In this document: positions 48,984 through 58,444 of the stretch, one piece after another
Position numbering within the stretch: the stretch's first letter is position 1
Layout: every line of letters starts with the position of its first letter
Assembly (NCBI GenBank): GCA_002786355.1
Contig: PGCO01000004.1
Location: 343,297 to 407,296, forward strand
From: Sediminibacterium sp. FEMGT703S
Lineage (GTDB): Bacteria > Bacteroidota > Bacteroidia > Chitinophagales > Chitinophagaceae
DNA length: 64,000 bases
Direction of reading: 5' to 3'
The notes under the pieces: model-generated
The model's database searches: none
Told to the model about the DNA's origin: nothing
What the model saw: only the letters and a program-made list of their open reading frames with translations
Translations under genes and position numbers: made by a program

Positions 48984-49004
48984 GTACTATGCAACACATA
49001 GTAC
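48984..49004. promoter_or_regulatory. Candidate PadR operator: GTACTATG-CAACA-CATAGTAC
   Basis: 8-bp perfect inverted repeat upstream of the 65aa-padR-pspC operon, adjacent to a minus-strand TAnnTTTG-like box (CATCTTTG). Confidence 0.55.
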
Positions 49005-49245
49005 CAAGTATTTTTAGGTAATAGGTTGACTTTAGAATTAGGTTTTAAATAATTAATTGAAAATCAATTAGTTGTGATTTTTGTTTATTTTGAGAAAGGG
49101 ATAATCGGTCTTATAAAAGGATAAATGGTGTTTGTTGGATTTTGCTTATTTAATCGCTGGCGGCGTATCAATATATAATAGCTGGTAGAGTAGCTCTATT
49201 TATAAGATTATGTATTTCTATAAAAGACAAGTAAAAATATTATTT

Positions 49246-49306
49246 ATCGTAGAAATACGATTAATGAATATTTATGTATAGCTTTGCTTTATCGTATAAA
49301 AACGAT
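49246..49306. promoter_or_regulatory. Two ArsR operator candidates (ATCGTAGAAATACGATTAA and ATCGTATAAAAACGATTAA)
   Basis: Inverted-repeat half-sites ATCGTA/TACGAT (49246-49261) and ATCGT/ACGAT (49291-49306), 45 bp apart, directly upstream of arsR. Confidence 0.65.
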
Positions 49307-49311
49307 TAACC

Positions 49312-49644
49312 ATGGCTTCTCCCAAATTAGAAGAATTTATTAAAGCAGAACAAGAGTTAGCACAATTTGCTAAAGCCCTATCGCATCCTGCACGTATCGC
49401 CATATTAAAAGTATTGGCACAAAAAAACGAATGCGTCTGCGGAGAGATTGTAGATGTATTGCCATTGGCGCAGTCTACTGTTTCACAGCATTTAAAAGAA
49501 TTGAAAGAAGCAGGTCTTATAAAAGGAACTATTGAAGGACCAAGAAGTTGTTACTGCATCAATTGGAAAGCTTTCGAAAAATTCAATAGCTCATTTAATC
49601 AACTATTTAATAAACTAAAAGTGCAACAACAATCTTGTTGCTAA
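49312..49644 (+). CDS. arsR: ArsR-family metalloregulator
   Basis: HPARIAILKVLAQKNECVCGEIVDVLPLAQSTVSQHLKELKEAGLI (ECVCGE). Confidence 0.93.
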   Translation: MASPKLEEFIKAEQELAQFAKALSHPARIAILKVLAQKNECVCGEIVDVLPLAQSTVSQHLKELKEAGLIKGTIEGPRSCYCINWKAFEKFNSSFNQLFNKLKVQQQSCC

Positions 49645-49673
49645 CTATTCTTAAAAAAATTAAAACATATTTT

Positions 49674-50555
49674 ATGCAAACTGATGAACAGTTAAAACAA
49701 ATTGTAAAAGATAAGTACGCAGAAATTGCAACACAATCTACTGCTGATAATAAAGCCTCTTGTTGTGGGGCTGGTGGGTGTAGTACCGAAGTATATAATA
49801 TCATGAGTGATGATTATACTAGTATGGAAGGATACAATGCAGATGCAGATTTAGGACTAGGGTGCGGATTGCCAACCCAATTTGCACAAATTAAATCTGG
49901 GGATACCGTAATCGATTTAGGAAGTGGGGCAGGAAATGATTGTTTTGTTGCAAGGGCACAAACAGGTGAAAAAGGGAAAGTGATTGGAATTGATTTTACA
50001 CCAGCTATGATTCAAAAAGCTAGAATGAACGCGGATACATTAGGGTTTAATAATGTAGAGTTTCGAGAAGGTGATATTGAACATATGCCTTTGGGGGGGA
50101 ATATAGCTGATGTGGTAGTAAGCAACTGTGTATTAAATTTAGTGCCTAATAAAGATGGTGTAATAAAGGAAATCTATCGAGTTCTAAAACCCGGTGGCCA
50201 CTTTAGTATTTCAGATGTAGTATTAGTAGGTCAACTACCCGATGCATTGAGAAAAGATGCTGAAATGTATGCAGGATGCGTATCAGGTGCAATACAAAAA
50301 GAAGTATACTTAGAATTGATTCGTTTGAATAAATTCGAAAATATCATAGTGCAAAAAGAAAAGCCTATTATCATTCCTAACGATATTTTGAAAAACTACT
50401 TAAGTGAATCTGAAATAGTAGCTTTTAATAATGGTGGTGCTGGTATATTTAGTGTAACCGTTTACGCAGAAAAACCAAAGGGTATTGAAATAACTGACCA
50501 AACGAATGGTCAGGCTAAAGCATCAGTTTGTATGCCAGGTGGAGGATGTTGTTAA
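49674..50555 (+). CDS. arsM: Arsenite methyltransferase
   Basis: SAM motif VIDLGSGAGNDCFVA, SNCVLNLVPNK, AEMYAGCVSGAI; start trimmed to ATG at 49674. Confidence 0.93.
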   Translation: MQTDEQLKQIVKDKYAEIATQSTADNKASCCGAGGCSTEVYNIMSDDYTSMEGYNADADLGLGCGLPTQFAQIKSGDTVIDLGSGAGNDCFVARAQTGEKGKVIGIDFTPAMIQKARMNADTLGFNNVEFREGDIEHMPLGGNIADVVVSNCVLNLVPNKDGVIKEIYRVLKPGGHFSISDVVLVGQLPDALRKDAEMYAGCVSGAIQKEVYLELIRLNKFENIIVQKEKPIIIPNDILKNYLSESEIVAFNNGGAGIFSVTVYAEKPKGIEITDQTNGQAKASVCMPGGGCC

Positions 50556-50573
50556 TAAGAAAACGAATTAAAT

Positions 50574-51629
50574 ATGGAACATTGCGCACCAGCAGCTAAT
50601 CGCAAGAAGCTTTCCTTTTTAGACCAGTATTTAACGCTGTGGATTTTCATGGCTATGCTAATAGGAGTTGGAATAGGGTATTTTATACCATCAGTTTCTA
50701 CCAAAATAGAAGCGCTCTCCAGCGGAACCACCAATATACCTCTTGCTATCGGATTAATTCTAATGATGTATCCCCCATTGGCAAAAGTGAATTATAGTAA
50801 AATAGGGGAAGTCTTTAAAAACATTAAAGTCTTAAGCCTTTCCTTACTATTGAATTGGGTGATTGGTCCTATTTTGATGTTTGTTTTATCAATCCTCTTT
50901 TTGAAAGATTATCCCGAATACATGATTGGATTAATCTTGATTGGTTTAGCCAGATGTATAGCAATGGTGGTGGTATGGAATGATTTGGCAGAAGGTAATA
51001 GAGAATACGCAGCTGGATTGGTTGCATTGAATAGTATATTTCAAGTGTTCTTTTACAGTTTTTACGCTTTTTTATTCATTACTTTTTTACCTCCTTATTT
51101 TGGGGTTAACGGATTAAATCTGCGTATCACCATTTCGGAAATTGCTCAATCTGTAGGCATCTATTTAGGTATTCCTTTTGCAGCGGGTATTTTAAGTAGG
51201 TACTTATTAATTAAATGGAAAGGATTGGATTGGTTTAACAATACCTATCTCACATTTGTTTCGCCCATCACATTAGTTGCATTATTATTTACCATCATTT
51301 TAATGTTCAGTTTGAAAGGACAATTAATTGTGGAGATACCAATGGATGTTTTACGAATTGCTATTCCCCTAGTAATTTATTTTTTAATAATGTTTATAAT
51401 AAGTTTTTTAATTGGGAAAAAACTAGGAGCTGATTATTCAAGAAATACTTCCATTGCTTTTACCGCTACAGGTAATAATTTTGAATTGGCGATTGCTGTT
51501 GCAATTGGCGTATTCGGAATCAATAGCGGGCAAGCATTTGCTGGTGTGATAGGTCCGTTGGTAGAAGTACCCGCATTAATTGCATTAGTGAATTTGGCAT
51601 TTTGGTTTAGAAAAAAATTATACAAGTGA
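50574..51629 (+). CDS. acr3: ACR3-family arsenite efflux transporter
   Basis: Ten-[58 protein letters not shown]. Confidence 0.95.
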   Translation: MEHCAPAANRKKLSFLDQYLTLWIFMAMLIGVGIGYFIPSVSTKIEALSSGTTNIPLAIGLILMMYPPLAKVNYSKIGEVFKNIKVLSLSLLLNWVIGPILMFVLSILFLKDYPEYMIGLILIGLARCIAMVVVWNDLAEGNREYAAGLVALNSIFQVFFYSFYAFLFITFLPPYFGVNGLNLRITISEIAQSVGIYLGIPFAAGILSRYLLIKWKGLDWFNNTYLTFVSPITLVALLFTIILMFSLKGQLIVEIPMDVLRIAIPLVIYFLIMFIISFLIGKKLGADYSRNTSIAFTATGNNFELAIAVAIGVFGINSGQAFAGVIGPLVEVPALIALVNLAFWFRKKLYK

Positions 51630-52309
51630 AATACCTCATTACTTTTTTAATAGTGAATCTTTTTGTTATGACATCTTCAGCACAACAACCTGTTTTATTT
51701 CCCAGCTTGCAATCTTTTTTTGATCAAGCGCAATCAGATTTTCAGCAAATTACTTTAGAAAGAAAAATAGCATTAAAAGAAATTAGTGATTATATAAGCC
51801 AGAAGAAAAAACTACAGAAAGATATTGAACTCACTTTTATTTGTACGCATAATTCTAGGAGAAGCCATATTTCCCAAATCATGGCGCAAGCAGCTGCAGC
51901 TTATTATAAAATCGGAAATGTATATTGTTATTCAGGTGGTACAGAAGTAACTGCTTTTAATATTAATGCAGTAAATGCATTAAGAAAAATGGGTTTTGAA
52001 ATAGAAGCCACTAATGGTTTGCCTAATCCAGTATATAAAGTAAAGTATAGCTCAACAGCCCCTAAGCTGATTGCTTTTTCAAAAGTATATACCAGTATGC
52101 CTAATCCACAAAAGGAATATGGAGCTGTGTTAACATGTTCTCAGGCTGATGCATCTTGCCCTATTGTGCAAGGGGCAGATGGAAGATTTAAATTACCTTA
52201 TGAAGATCCTAAATTGTCAGATGGTACGCCACAACAAGACCAAGTTTACGTTGAAAGATGTAAGCAAATTGGTCTTGAAATGTTATACCTATTTAGTCAA
52301 GTAAGATAG
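51626..52309 (+). CDS. LMW protein-tyrosine-phosphatase / thioredoxin-type arsenate reductase homologue with N-terminal signal peptide
   Basis: CX5R loop CTHNSRRS; signal peptide [24 protein letters not shown]-type overlap with acr3. Confidence 0.85.
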   Translation: MKYLITFLIVNLFVMTSSAQQPVLFPSLQSFFDQAQSDFQQITLERKIALKEISDYISQKKKLQKDIELTFICTHNSRRSHISQIMAQAAAAYYKIGNVYCYSGGTEVTAFNINAVNALRKMGFEIEATNGLPNPVYKVKYSSTAPKLIAFSKVYTSMPNPQKEYGAVLTCSQADASCPIVQGADGRFKLPYEDPKLSDGTPQQDQVYVERCKQIGLEMLYLFSQVR

Positions 52310-52336
52310 AAATGGTTTTTCAGCTTTAGTTAATTT

Positions 52337-53617
52337 TTAAATCACCGTCAGCTCATAAAAATCTTCAGGGTTTAAGTATTTTTTGGCGAGTTCATTTAAT
52401 TCTTCTGATCCTGTTGATTTGATGATTTGAACACTATTATAAAAATATTGTTCGTCTAAATTATTGAGGACATAGTTTTTCCATCTGGCAATTAATTGAA
52501 AGGGTCCATCTAAATCTCCTAAGACGGAACCCAACATATAATTCTTAACTAAACTAAGTTCATCTTCATCTATCAGTTCGTTCCTAAGTATTTCCATTTC
52601 TTTATACACTTCACTAATAGTGGCTTCGCAAACATCTCTACCTGCTTCGGTGCTAATCATCCAAGCTGTTTCTCCCATATGGTTTTGGATGTAGCTATGT
52701 ATGCCATAAGTATATCCTTTGTCTTCTCTGATATTGCTCATTAATCTAGATCCAAAAAAGCCCCCAAAAACATTATTTAATATTTGTGTTTTTGGATAAT
52801 CTGGATGGTGTTTATTCGGAAATGGACGAGCAATTCTAATCGCACCTTGAACTCCATTTGCATCATTAATAATTTGGTATTTCTTTTCTTGTGCAGATTG
52901 TAAATTATATTCAATATGCGGGATGGCTCTTTTTTGTAAAGGCAAACTGCCAAAATATTTATTTAATTGGCTTTGTAAATTGGAAGGTATTTTACCTGCA
53001 GTAAAAATAGTACAATGTCCTTCTGCATAGAATCGTTTGAAAAACGCAATCAATTCGTCTCTTTTTAGCTGATCATAATCAATCGTAGAAGTATATTTAC
53101 CATAAGGATGATGAAATCCATAAACATATTCATCAATTAATCGGTTAGCAATAAAGTCGCATTTTTTTAGATTAACGGAAAGTTTCTGTTTTTGATTTTG
53201 TTGATAAGTACTTAATTCTTCTTCAGGGAAAATGGAGTCGCATATTAACTCTGCTACTACAGGAAGTAATTCATTTATATGCTTAGACAAGCAGTGTAAG
53301 GTAATAGAAGCTGTTTCATTGTAGCAGGTTCTATTTAAATAAGCACCATAAAACTCAAAATGGTCATTAATTTGAAATGCAGTTTTATCACTTGTGCCAT
53401 TCTTCAACAAGAAATTAGTGGTGCCAGCTATAATATTCTTTTGCTCAAACCAGTTACCAGCTTTAAACACCCATTCTATCATGAGTACGTCTTGTGTGCC
53501 AGCGTTCATGCTGTAGACTGGAACTGTATTATCTAATTGATATTGCTCACATGTTCTGAGTTTTAAATCAAAACTTACCGCATCAATTATAGTGGGTTGT
53601 ATTTTTCTATTCAACAT
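52337..53617 (-). CDS. M16-family peptidase-like protein lacking HxxEH (probable inactive partner)
   Basis: M16 fold signatures (FGGFFGSRLMSNIREDKGYTYGIHSY) but no HxxEH. Confidence 0.88.
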   Translation of the reverse strand: MLNRKIQPTIIDAVSFDLKLRTCEQYQLDNTVPVYSMNAGTQDVLMIEWVFKAGNWFEQKNIIAGTTNFLLKNGTSDKTAFQINDHFEFYGAYLNRTCYNETASITLHCLSKHINELLPVVAELICDSIFPEEELSTYQQNQKQKLSVNLKKCDFIANRLIDEYVYGFHHPYGKYTSTIDYDQLKRDELIAFFKRFYAEGHCTIFTAGKIPSNLQSQLNKYFGSLPLQKRAIPHIEYNLQSAQEKKYQIINDANGVQGAIRIARPFPNKHHPDYPKTQILNNVFGGFFGSRLMSNIREDKGYTYGIHSYIQNHMGETAWMISTEAGRDVCEATISEVYKEMEILRNELIDEDELSLVKNYMLGSVLGDLDGPFQLIARWKNYVLNNLDEQYFYNSVQIIKSTGSEELNELAKKYLNPEDFYELTVI

Positions 53618-53629
53618 TTTGTTGGTTCT

Positions 53630-54865
53630 TTATTTGGCCAGGTAGTGTAATGTATTGCTATTGCTTTCTCTAAAAATTCGTTTACTGTAATCAACAATAT
53701 CCTGCGGATTAATTTCCTGGTATTTTTCCAATTCGGTATTCATTAAAGAAGCATCACCCATTAATTCATACATTGCCAAACTGCTGGCCCTGCTCATAAT
53801 GCTCATGTCTTCAAATGCAATCACACTCTCAGTCTTATTTTTTACTTTGGTTAATTCTGCAATAGAAACGGGGTGTTCTTGAATATGGCTAATCTGTTCC
53901 GCTATTGCCAGCTCAGCTTTATTTATATCTACTCCTTTTACCAATTTTCCTTCAATGGTTAATAAGCCAGCATCTAAGCTGCCAAAATGATAACAATCTA
54001 AATTGGAGAACAGTTTTTGCTCTTTTACTAAAGCTTGGTATAAGCGAGAAGAAGCCCCTCCACCTAAAATTTCGGTAATTAAATCTGATGCATAATACCC
54101 TTTATTTAAACGGGCATCCATATGCCATGTTTTCACAAAAGCATCTAAAGGAACTTCCGCTTCAATGGTTAATCTTCTAGCTTGATCTTGAACTGGCTCC
54201 TGAGGTAAACAACGAATGTATTTATCACCCATTGGAATGGGGCCAAACCATTTTTCCGCTAATCTTTTAATTTCTTCTGTTTTTACATTACCTGCCACTA
54301 CCAAAATCGCATTTACAGGACGGTAGTGCTTGAAGAAAAATTGCTTTACATCATCAATATGTGCATTCTCTACATGGCTTAATTCTTTACCAATGGTCAT
54401 CCACTGATAAGGATGAACAGTATAAGCCAGTGTACGCATATGTTTCCAAACATCACCATAAGGCTTATTGATATAATGCTCTCTAAATTCTTCGCAAACT
54501 ACTTTTTGCTGAACAGCTAAACTTTTTTCACTAAATGCTAAACTCAGCATCCTATCACTTTCTAGCCAAAAAGCAGTTTCAATATTTTGTGCAGGTAACT
54601 GACAATAGTAATTAGTTAAATCGTTGGTGGTATATGCGTTATTATCTCCTCCAGCTCTTTGAAGGGGTTCGTCGTAGTCAGCAATATTAATGCTGCCTCC
54701 AAACATTAAGTGTTCAAATAAATGGGCAAATCCAGTTTTTTCAGGATGTTCGTCTCTTGCACCTACATCATATAGTACATTCACCACAGCCATTGGGGTT
54801 GCGGTATCTTCATGTACTAAAACAGTCAAACCATTGTCTAATGTAAATCTATTATATTCAATCAT
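53630..54865 (-). CDS. M16-family zinc peptidase (catalytic)
   Basis: HLFEHLMFGG (HxxEH), EILGGGASSRLYQALVKEQ. Confidence 0.93.
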   Translation of the reverse strand: MIEYNRFTLDNGLTVLVHEDTATPMAVVNVLYDVGARDEHPEKTGFAHLFEHLMFGGSINIADYDEPLQRAGGDNNAYTTNDLTNYYCQLPAQNIETAFWLESDRMLSLAFSEKSLAVQQKVVCEEFREHYINKPYGDVWKHMRTLAYTVHPYQWMTIGKELSHVENAHIDDVKQFFFKHYRPVNAILVVAGNVKTEEIKRLAEKWFGPIPMGDKYIRCLPQEPVQDQARRLTIEAEVPLDAFVKTWHMDARLNKGYYASDLITEILGGGASSRLYQALVKEQKLFSNLDCYHFGSLDAGLLTIEGKLVKGVDINKAELAIAEQISHIQEHPVSIAELTKVKNKTESVIAFEDMSIMSRASSLAMYELMGDASLMNTELEKYQEINPQDIVDYSKRIFRESNSNTLHYLAK

Positions 54866-54903
54866 AGTAAAGCGTATCGGATTGCAAAATAGTTCATCTT
54901 TAC

Positions 54904-56097
54904 TTACCTGCGTATGTCTTTAACATTCATGTTTAACAATAAAGGCAAATTATTCCTGAGGACGATGACTTTGATTTTTCCTAAAGCATTTTGAAATAGA
55001 TTTTTATATGCCTGTATATTATTTGAAGCATTGTTTTCAATAGAAAATATGATGTCGTCTGTTTTAAAACCAGCTTTATCTCCAGGAGACCCTTCAATGA
55101 TATCAATGACTTTTATTTGACCGTCAATTAAATAAATGCCTAGTCCCGTATAACTATAATCGAATGAATCATTGAAATGATTGTTGGGTTTTATAAATAT
55201 ACTTTGCTCGGGATAGTTGAGAATAATGTTAAATCTTCTTAATAAGTCATTTCCTATAAGGCCTCCTAAGGATGGGTAATTCGTTACATTAAAGTCGTCT
55301 TCAAAAATATGTACAGGAACTTTCTTGAATTTGTAATTCCCCATTTTTACCGATTTCATTACGGCTATTTCCATTTGTTTTTTACCTCCTAACCCTTCTG
55401 CTTGAGTGGGATAAAATTTCCTTTTGCTTTTAAAAATAGCACTGTCTTCAACAAAATCTTTTGAAAGTAAAAAACAAAGCCCTGCACCTGTGTCGAAAAT
55501 GAACCTATTTAAAATACTCCTGCTGTCTTCTACGGTAGCTTGTAATAAGGGAAGTGTTGTAAAATTCGGTTTTAGTAATTGACCACCTCTTGGATATTTA
55601 AATCTACCGGGGGTGTATATTTCCATTTGTTTTTTATCAAAATCTAGAAGAATAATGTACCGTCTTAAAAAACTATAACCTATAATCCCGTCAATTCTAA
55701 CGCCATACACACTGGTTAATAATTCATAATTGTTAATATGAAAGTCTAAACTGTTTACTGTAATGCCAGGCATTTTTAAAGCGTGATTGTAGGCAAAAGA
55801 AACTCGCTTAACCCCTGCAATTCCACGAATCGATTTTTCACTTAGGCTGTTCGGTATTTTCAGGTTTTCTACTGTAGAAGAGTCCAAAGAAATTCCACCA
55901 CTGCCAGTATCCAATACAAAATTGAGGGAATCTGAAAATTCATCTAACTGTGCTTTTAAAATAATAATTCCCCCGCTTAATTGGAAAAATGGGATTCGAG
56001 TAATTAGTCTTGCATCAGGCGGGGCAAATTCTTCTTGTCCTTTTAGCTGCGTTGAGCATAAAATGAATAAAAATAATATGGTATAATAACGTCCCAT
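54904..56097 (-). CDS. Retropepsin-like aspartyl protease with two DTG motifs and C-terminal PDZ domain
   Basis: FVLDTGSGGISL and FIFDTGAGLCFL; GSPGDKAGFKTDDIIFSI PDZ; signal peptide. Confidence 0.88.
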   Translation of the reverse strand: MGRYYTILFLFILCSTQLKGQEEFAPPDARLITRIPFFQLSGGIIILKAQLDEFSDSLNFVLDTGSGGISLDSSTVENLKIPNSLSEKSIRGIAGVKRVSFAYNHALKMPGITVNSLDFHINNYELLTSVYGVRIDGIIGYSFLRRYIILLDFDKKQMEIYTPGRFKYPRGGQLLKPNFTTLPLLQATVEDSRSILNRFIFDTGAGLCFLLSKDFVEDSAIFKSKRKFYPTQAEGLGGKKQMEIAVMKSVKMGNYKFKKVPVHIFEDDFNVTNYPSLGGLIGNDLLRRFNIILNYPEQSIFIKPNNHFNDSFDYSYTGLGIYLIDGQIKVIDIIEGSPGDKAGFKTDDIIFSIENNASNNIQAYKNLFQNALGKIKVIVLRNNLPLLLNMNVKDIRR

Positions 56098-56214
56098 CCT
56101 TCGTTAAATTAACCGATTTTATTGCAATTTGAGGAATATTTATATAGACCGGCTGTTTTGTTGATACTCCTTCGGGTGAACCATATCTGTATTAACTTTG
56201 TTACTTATACAATT

Positions 56215-57342
56215 ATGATGGAACTAGCTAATTTATATCAGAAAGCCCTGGATTTTTCTTTTTTAAGTGTAGAGGAAGGAATGTTTTTATTTGAACATGC
56301 ACCTTTGGCAGATTTAATGCAAATAGCAAATGAACTGCGTAAAATACAAGTGCCCCACGGGAAAGTGACCTGGCAAATAGATCGAAATGTTAATACCACC
56401 AATGTTTGTATAGCCAATTGCAAGTTTTGTAATTTCTACAGAATTCCAGGTCATGCGGAAGCCTATATTACCGAAATGCCTGTATATCGAAAGAAAATTG
56501 AAGAAACGCTAAAGTATGGTGGAGACCAACTTTTGCTTCAAGGAGGCCACCATCCTGCATTAGGGCTTGATTTTTATACCAACACTTTTCGTCAGCTAAA
56601 ACAGGAATATCCTACCATTAAGCTGCATGCGCTCGGGCCGCCCGAAGTGGCACATATTGCCAAATTAGAAAAGATGAGCCACCATGATGTACTAAAAGCA
56701 TTAAAGGAGTCGGGCTTAGATTCATTGCCAGGCGCAGGAGCAGAGATATTGGTGGATCGGGTACGCCGATTGATTTCTAAAGGTAAGTGCGGTGCAGACG
56801 AATGGTTGGCCATCATGCACGAAGCGCATAAACTAAATATTACGACTAGTGCCACCATGATGTTTGGTCATGTAGAAACTTTAGAGGAACGATTTATTCA
56901 TTTAGTTAGAATTAGAGAGGTTCAAGCCATGAAACCTACTGATGCCAATGGTTTCCTAGCATTTATTCCATGGACTTTCCAAGATGTAGATACTTTACTT
57001 ACAAAGATTAGGGGGGTACATAATTTAACTACTCCTGATGAATACCTAAGAATGATTGCAATCAGTAGGATCATGTTGCCCAATATTAAGAATATACAAG
57101 CAAGCTGGTTAACGGTGGGTAAGGAAACTGCACAATTGTGCTTACATGGAGGAGCCAATGATTTTGGGTCTATCATGATTGAAGAAAATGTAGTGAGTGC
57201 CGCAGGTGCTCCACATAGATTTACCTACAAAACCATACAGGCTGCAATTATAGCCGCTGGTTTTGAGCCACAATTGCGAAATCAGCAATATGGTTGGAGA
57301 GAAATACCTGAGACAATAGTAGAGCAAACTATTGATTACTAA
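56215..57342 (+). CDS. mqnC: Cyclic dehypoxanthinyl futalosine synthase (radical SAM, futalosine menaquinone pathway)
   Basis: TNVCIANCKFCNFYRIPGH, QGGHHPALGLDFY, LDSLPGAGAEIL; start trimmed to ATG at 56215. Confidence 0.93.
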   Translation: MMELANLYQKALDFSFLSVEEGMFLFEHAPLADLMQIANELRKIQVPHGKVTWQIDRNVNTTNVCIANCKFCNFYRIPGHAEAYITEMPVYRKKIEETLKYGGDQLLLQGGHHPALGLDFYTNTFRQLKQEYPTIKLHALGPPEVAHIAKLEKMSHHDVLKALKESGLDSLPGAGAEILVDRVRRLISKGKCGADEWLAIMHEAHKLNITTSATMMFGHVETLEERFIHLVRIREVQAMKPTDANGFLAFIPWTFQDVDTLLTKIRGVHNLTTPDEYLRMIAISRIMLPNIKNIQASWLTVGKETAQLCLHGGANDFGSIMIEENVVSAAGAPHRFTYKTIQAAIIAAGFEPQLRNQQYGWREIPETIVEQTIDY

Positions 57343-57392
57343 TTATAGTAACTTTAAGTGCCTTAAATTTCTATTGTACTGAATAAAAAACT

Positions 57393-57836
57393 ATGAATCT
57401 GTTTGAATCAGTAATATGTTATGACTATACGGTAGCAAGGACACAAAATGAAATAAAAGTCATTAAAACCAATGGTGTTCATATGATTGGTCTTGCTTGG
57501 GTGTGCAATGTGCTTTCCCTGATGGGAATTGGCATCATCTATTTGTATTTATCCAAGCACAGTAAAGAAATTTATGATTTTCTTGCATTTATTAAGTATT
57601 GGGAGTTGGCAGGAAGAATTGGCTTGATTATTTTTCTATTAATAGTTTATTCAATGAGTTTTGGTGCATATGGAGGGAAAATTATATTCTTGAATATTAT
57701 TCGCCGATTTCATTCAATGGACGAAACGGAGAAAAACTTGGTAATTACAAAGGGCGGAAGATATTTTTACTGGTCTTTAATTACCTTTTTTATCATTGCC
57801 GGCGTAGTTGTTTATCTAAGTAAATATGTCTACTAA
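57393..57836 (+). CDS. Hypothetical membrane protein
   Basis: Three or more predicted TM segments; no family recognised. Confidence 0.6.
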   Translation: MNLFESVICYDYTVARTQNEIKVIKTNGVHMIGLAWVCNVLSLMGIGIIYLYLSKHSKEIYDFLAFIKYWELAGRIGLIIFLLIVYSMSFGAYGGKIIFLNIIRRFHSMDETEKNLVITKGGRYFYWSLITFFIIAGVVVYLSKYVY

Positions 57837-57958
57837 AGCCCTCTTCCCAAGGGTTTGCGCTATTTTTACGCCTCAAATTAAAAAAAACACCATTAGCTGT
57901 AACATAATGTTTGTTAGTACGTATCATAAGTACAAACCAGCTAACTGTTTCTATTTAT

Positions 57959-58444
57959 ATGACCGAGTTTGAGTACAATGAATGTGTAAACAACCATGCC
58001 GATGGCCTTTTTAGGTTTATCGTGAAAAATCTTCGGCATGAAGAAGACGCAAGAGATATTGTACAAACCAGTTTTGAAAAACTCTGGAGGAACCGAGATC
58101 AAGTAGAAACAGCCAAGTCAAAAGCCTATTTATTTACCGTAGGGTACAATCAAATGATTGATCATATCCGCAAAAATAAAAGGGTGCAATTGAAAGAGGA
58201 ATTTGAAGAACAAACAGGTATTCAGTACCAGCAACATACCGGCTTAAAGAAAACATTGATGGAGGCATTGAACCGTTTGAATGAAACTCAGAAGAGCTTG
58301 GTGATGCTGAAAGACTATGAAGGATACAGTTATGAAGAGATTGGGCAAATCATGAATTTGAATGAGAGTCAGGTTAAAGTGTATTTGCACAGAGCTAGAT
58401 TAACCTTAAAAAACTATTTGGTTAGCGCCGAAAACGTATTATAA
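57959..58444 (+). CDS. ECF-type RNA polymerase sigma factor
   Basis: Sigma2 and sigma4 regions (ARDIVQTSFEKLWRNRDQV, YEGYSYEEIGQIMNLNESQVKVYLHRARLTLK); start trimmed to ATG at 57959. Confidence 0.92.
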   Translation: MTEFEYNECVNNHADGLFRFIVKNLRHEEDARDIVQTSFEKLWRNRDQVETAKSKAYLFTVGYNQMIDHIRKNKRVQLKEEFEEQTGIQYQQHTGLKKTLMEALNRLNETQKSLVMLKDYEGYSYEEIGQIMNLNESQVKVYLHRARLTLKNYLVSAENVL

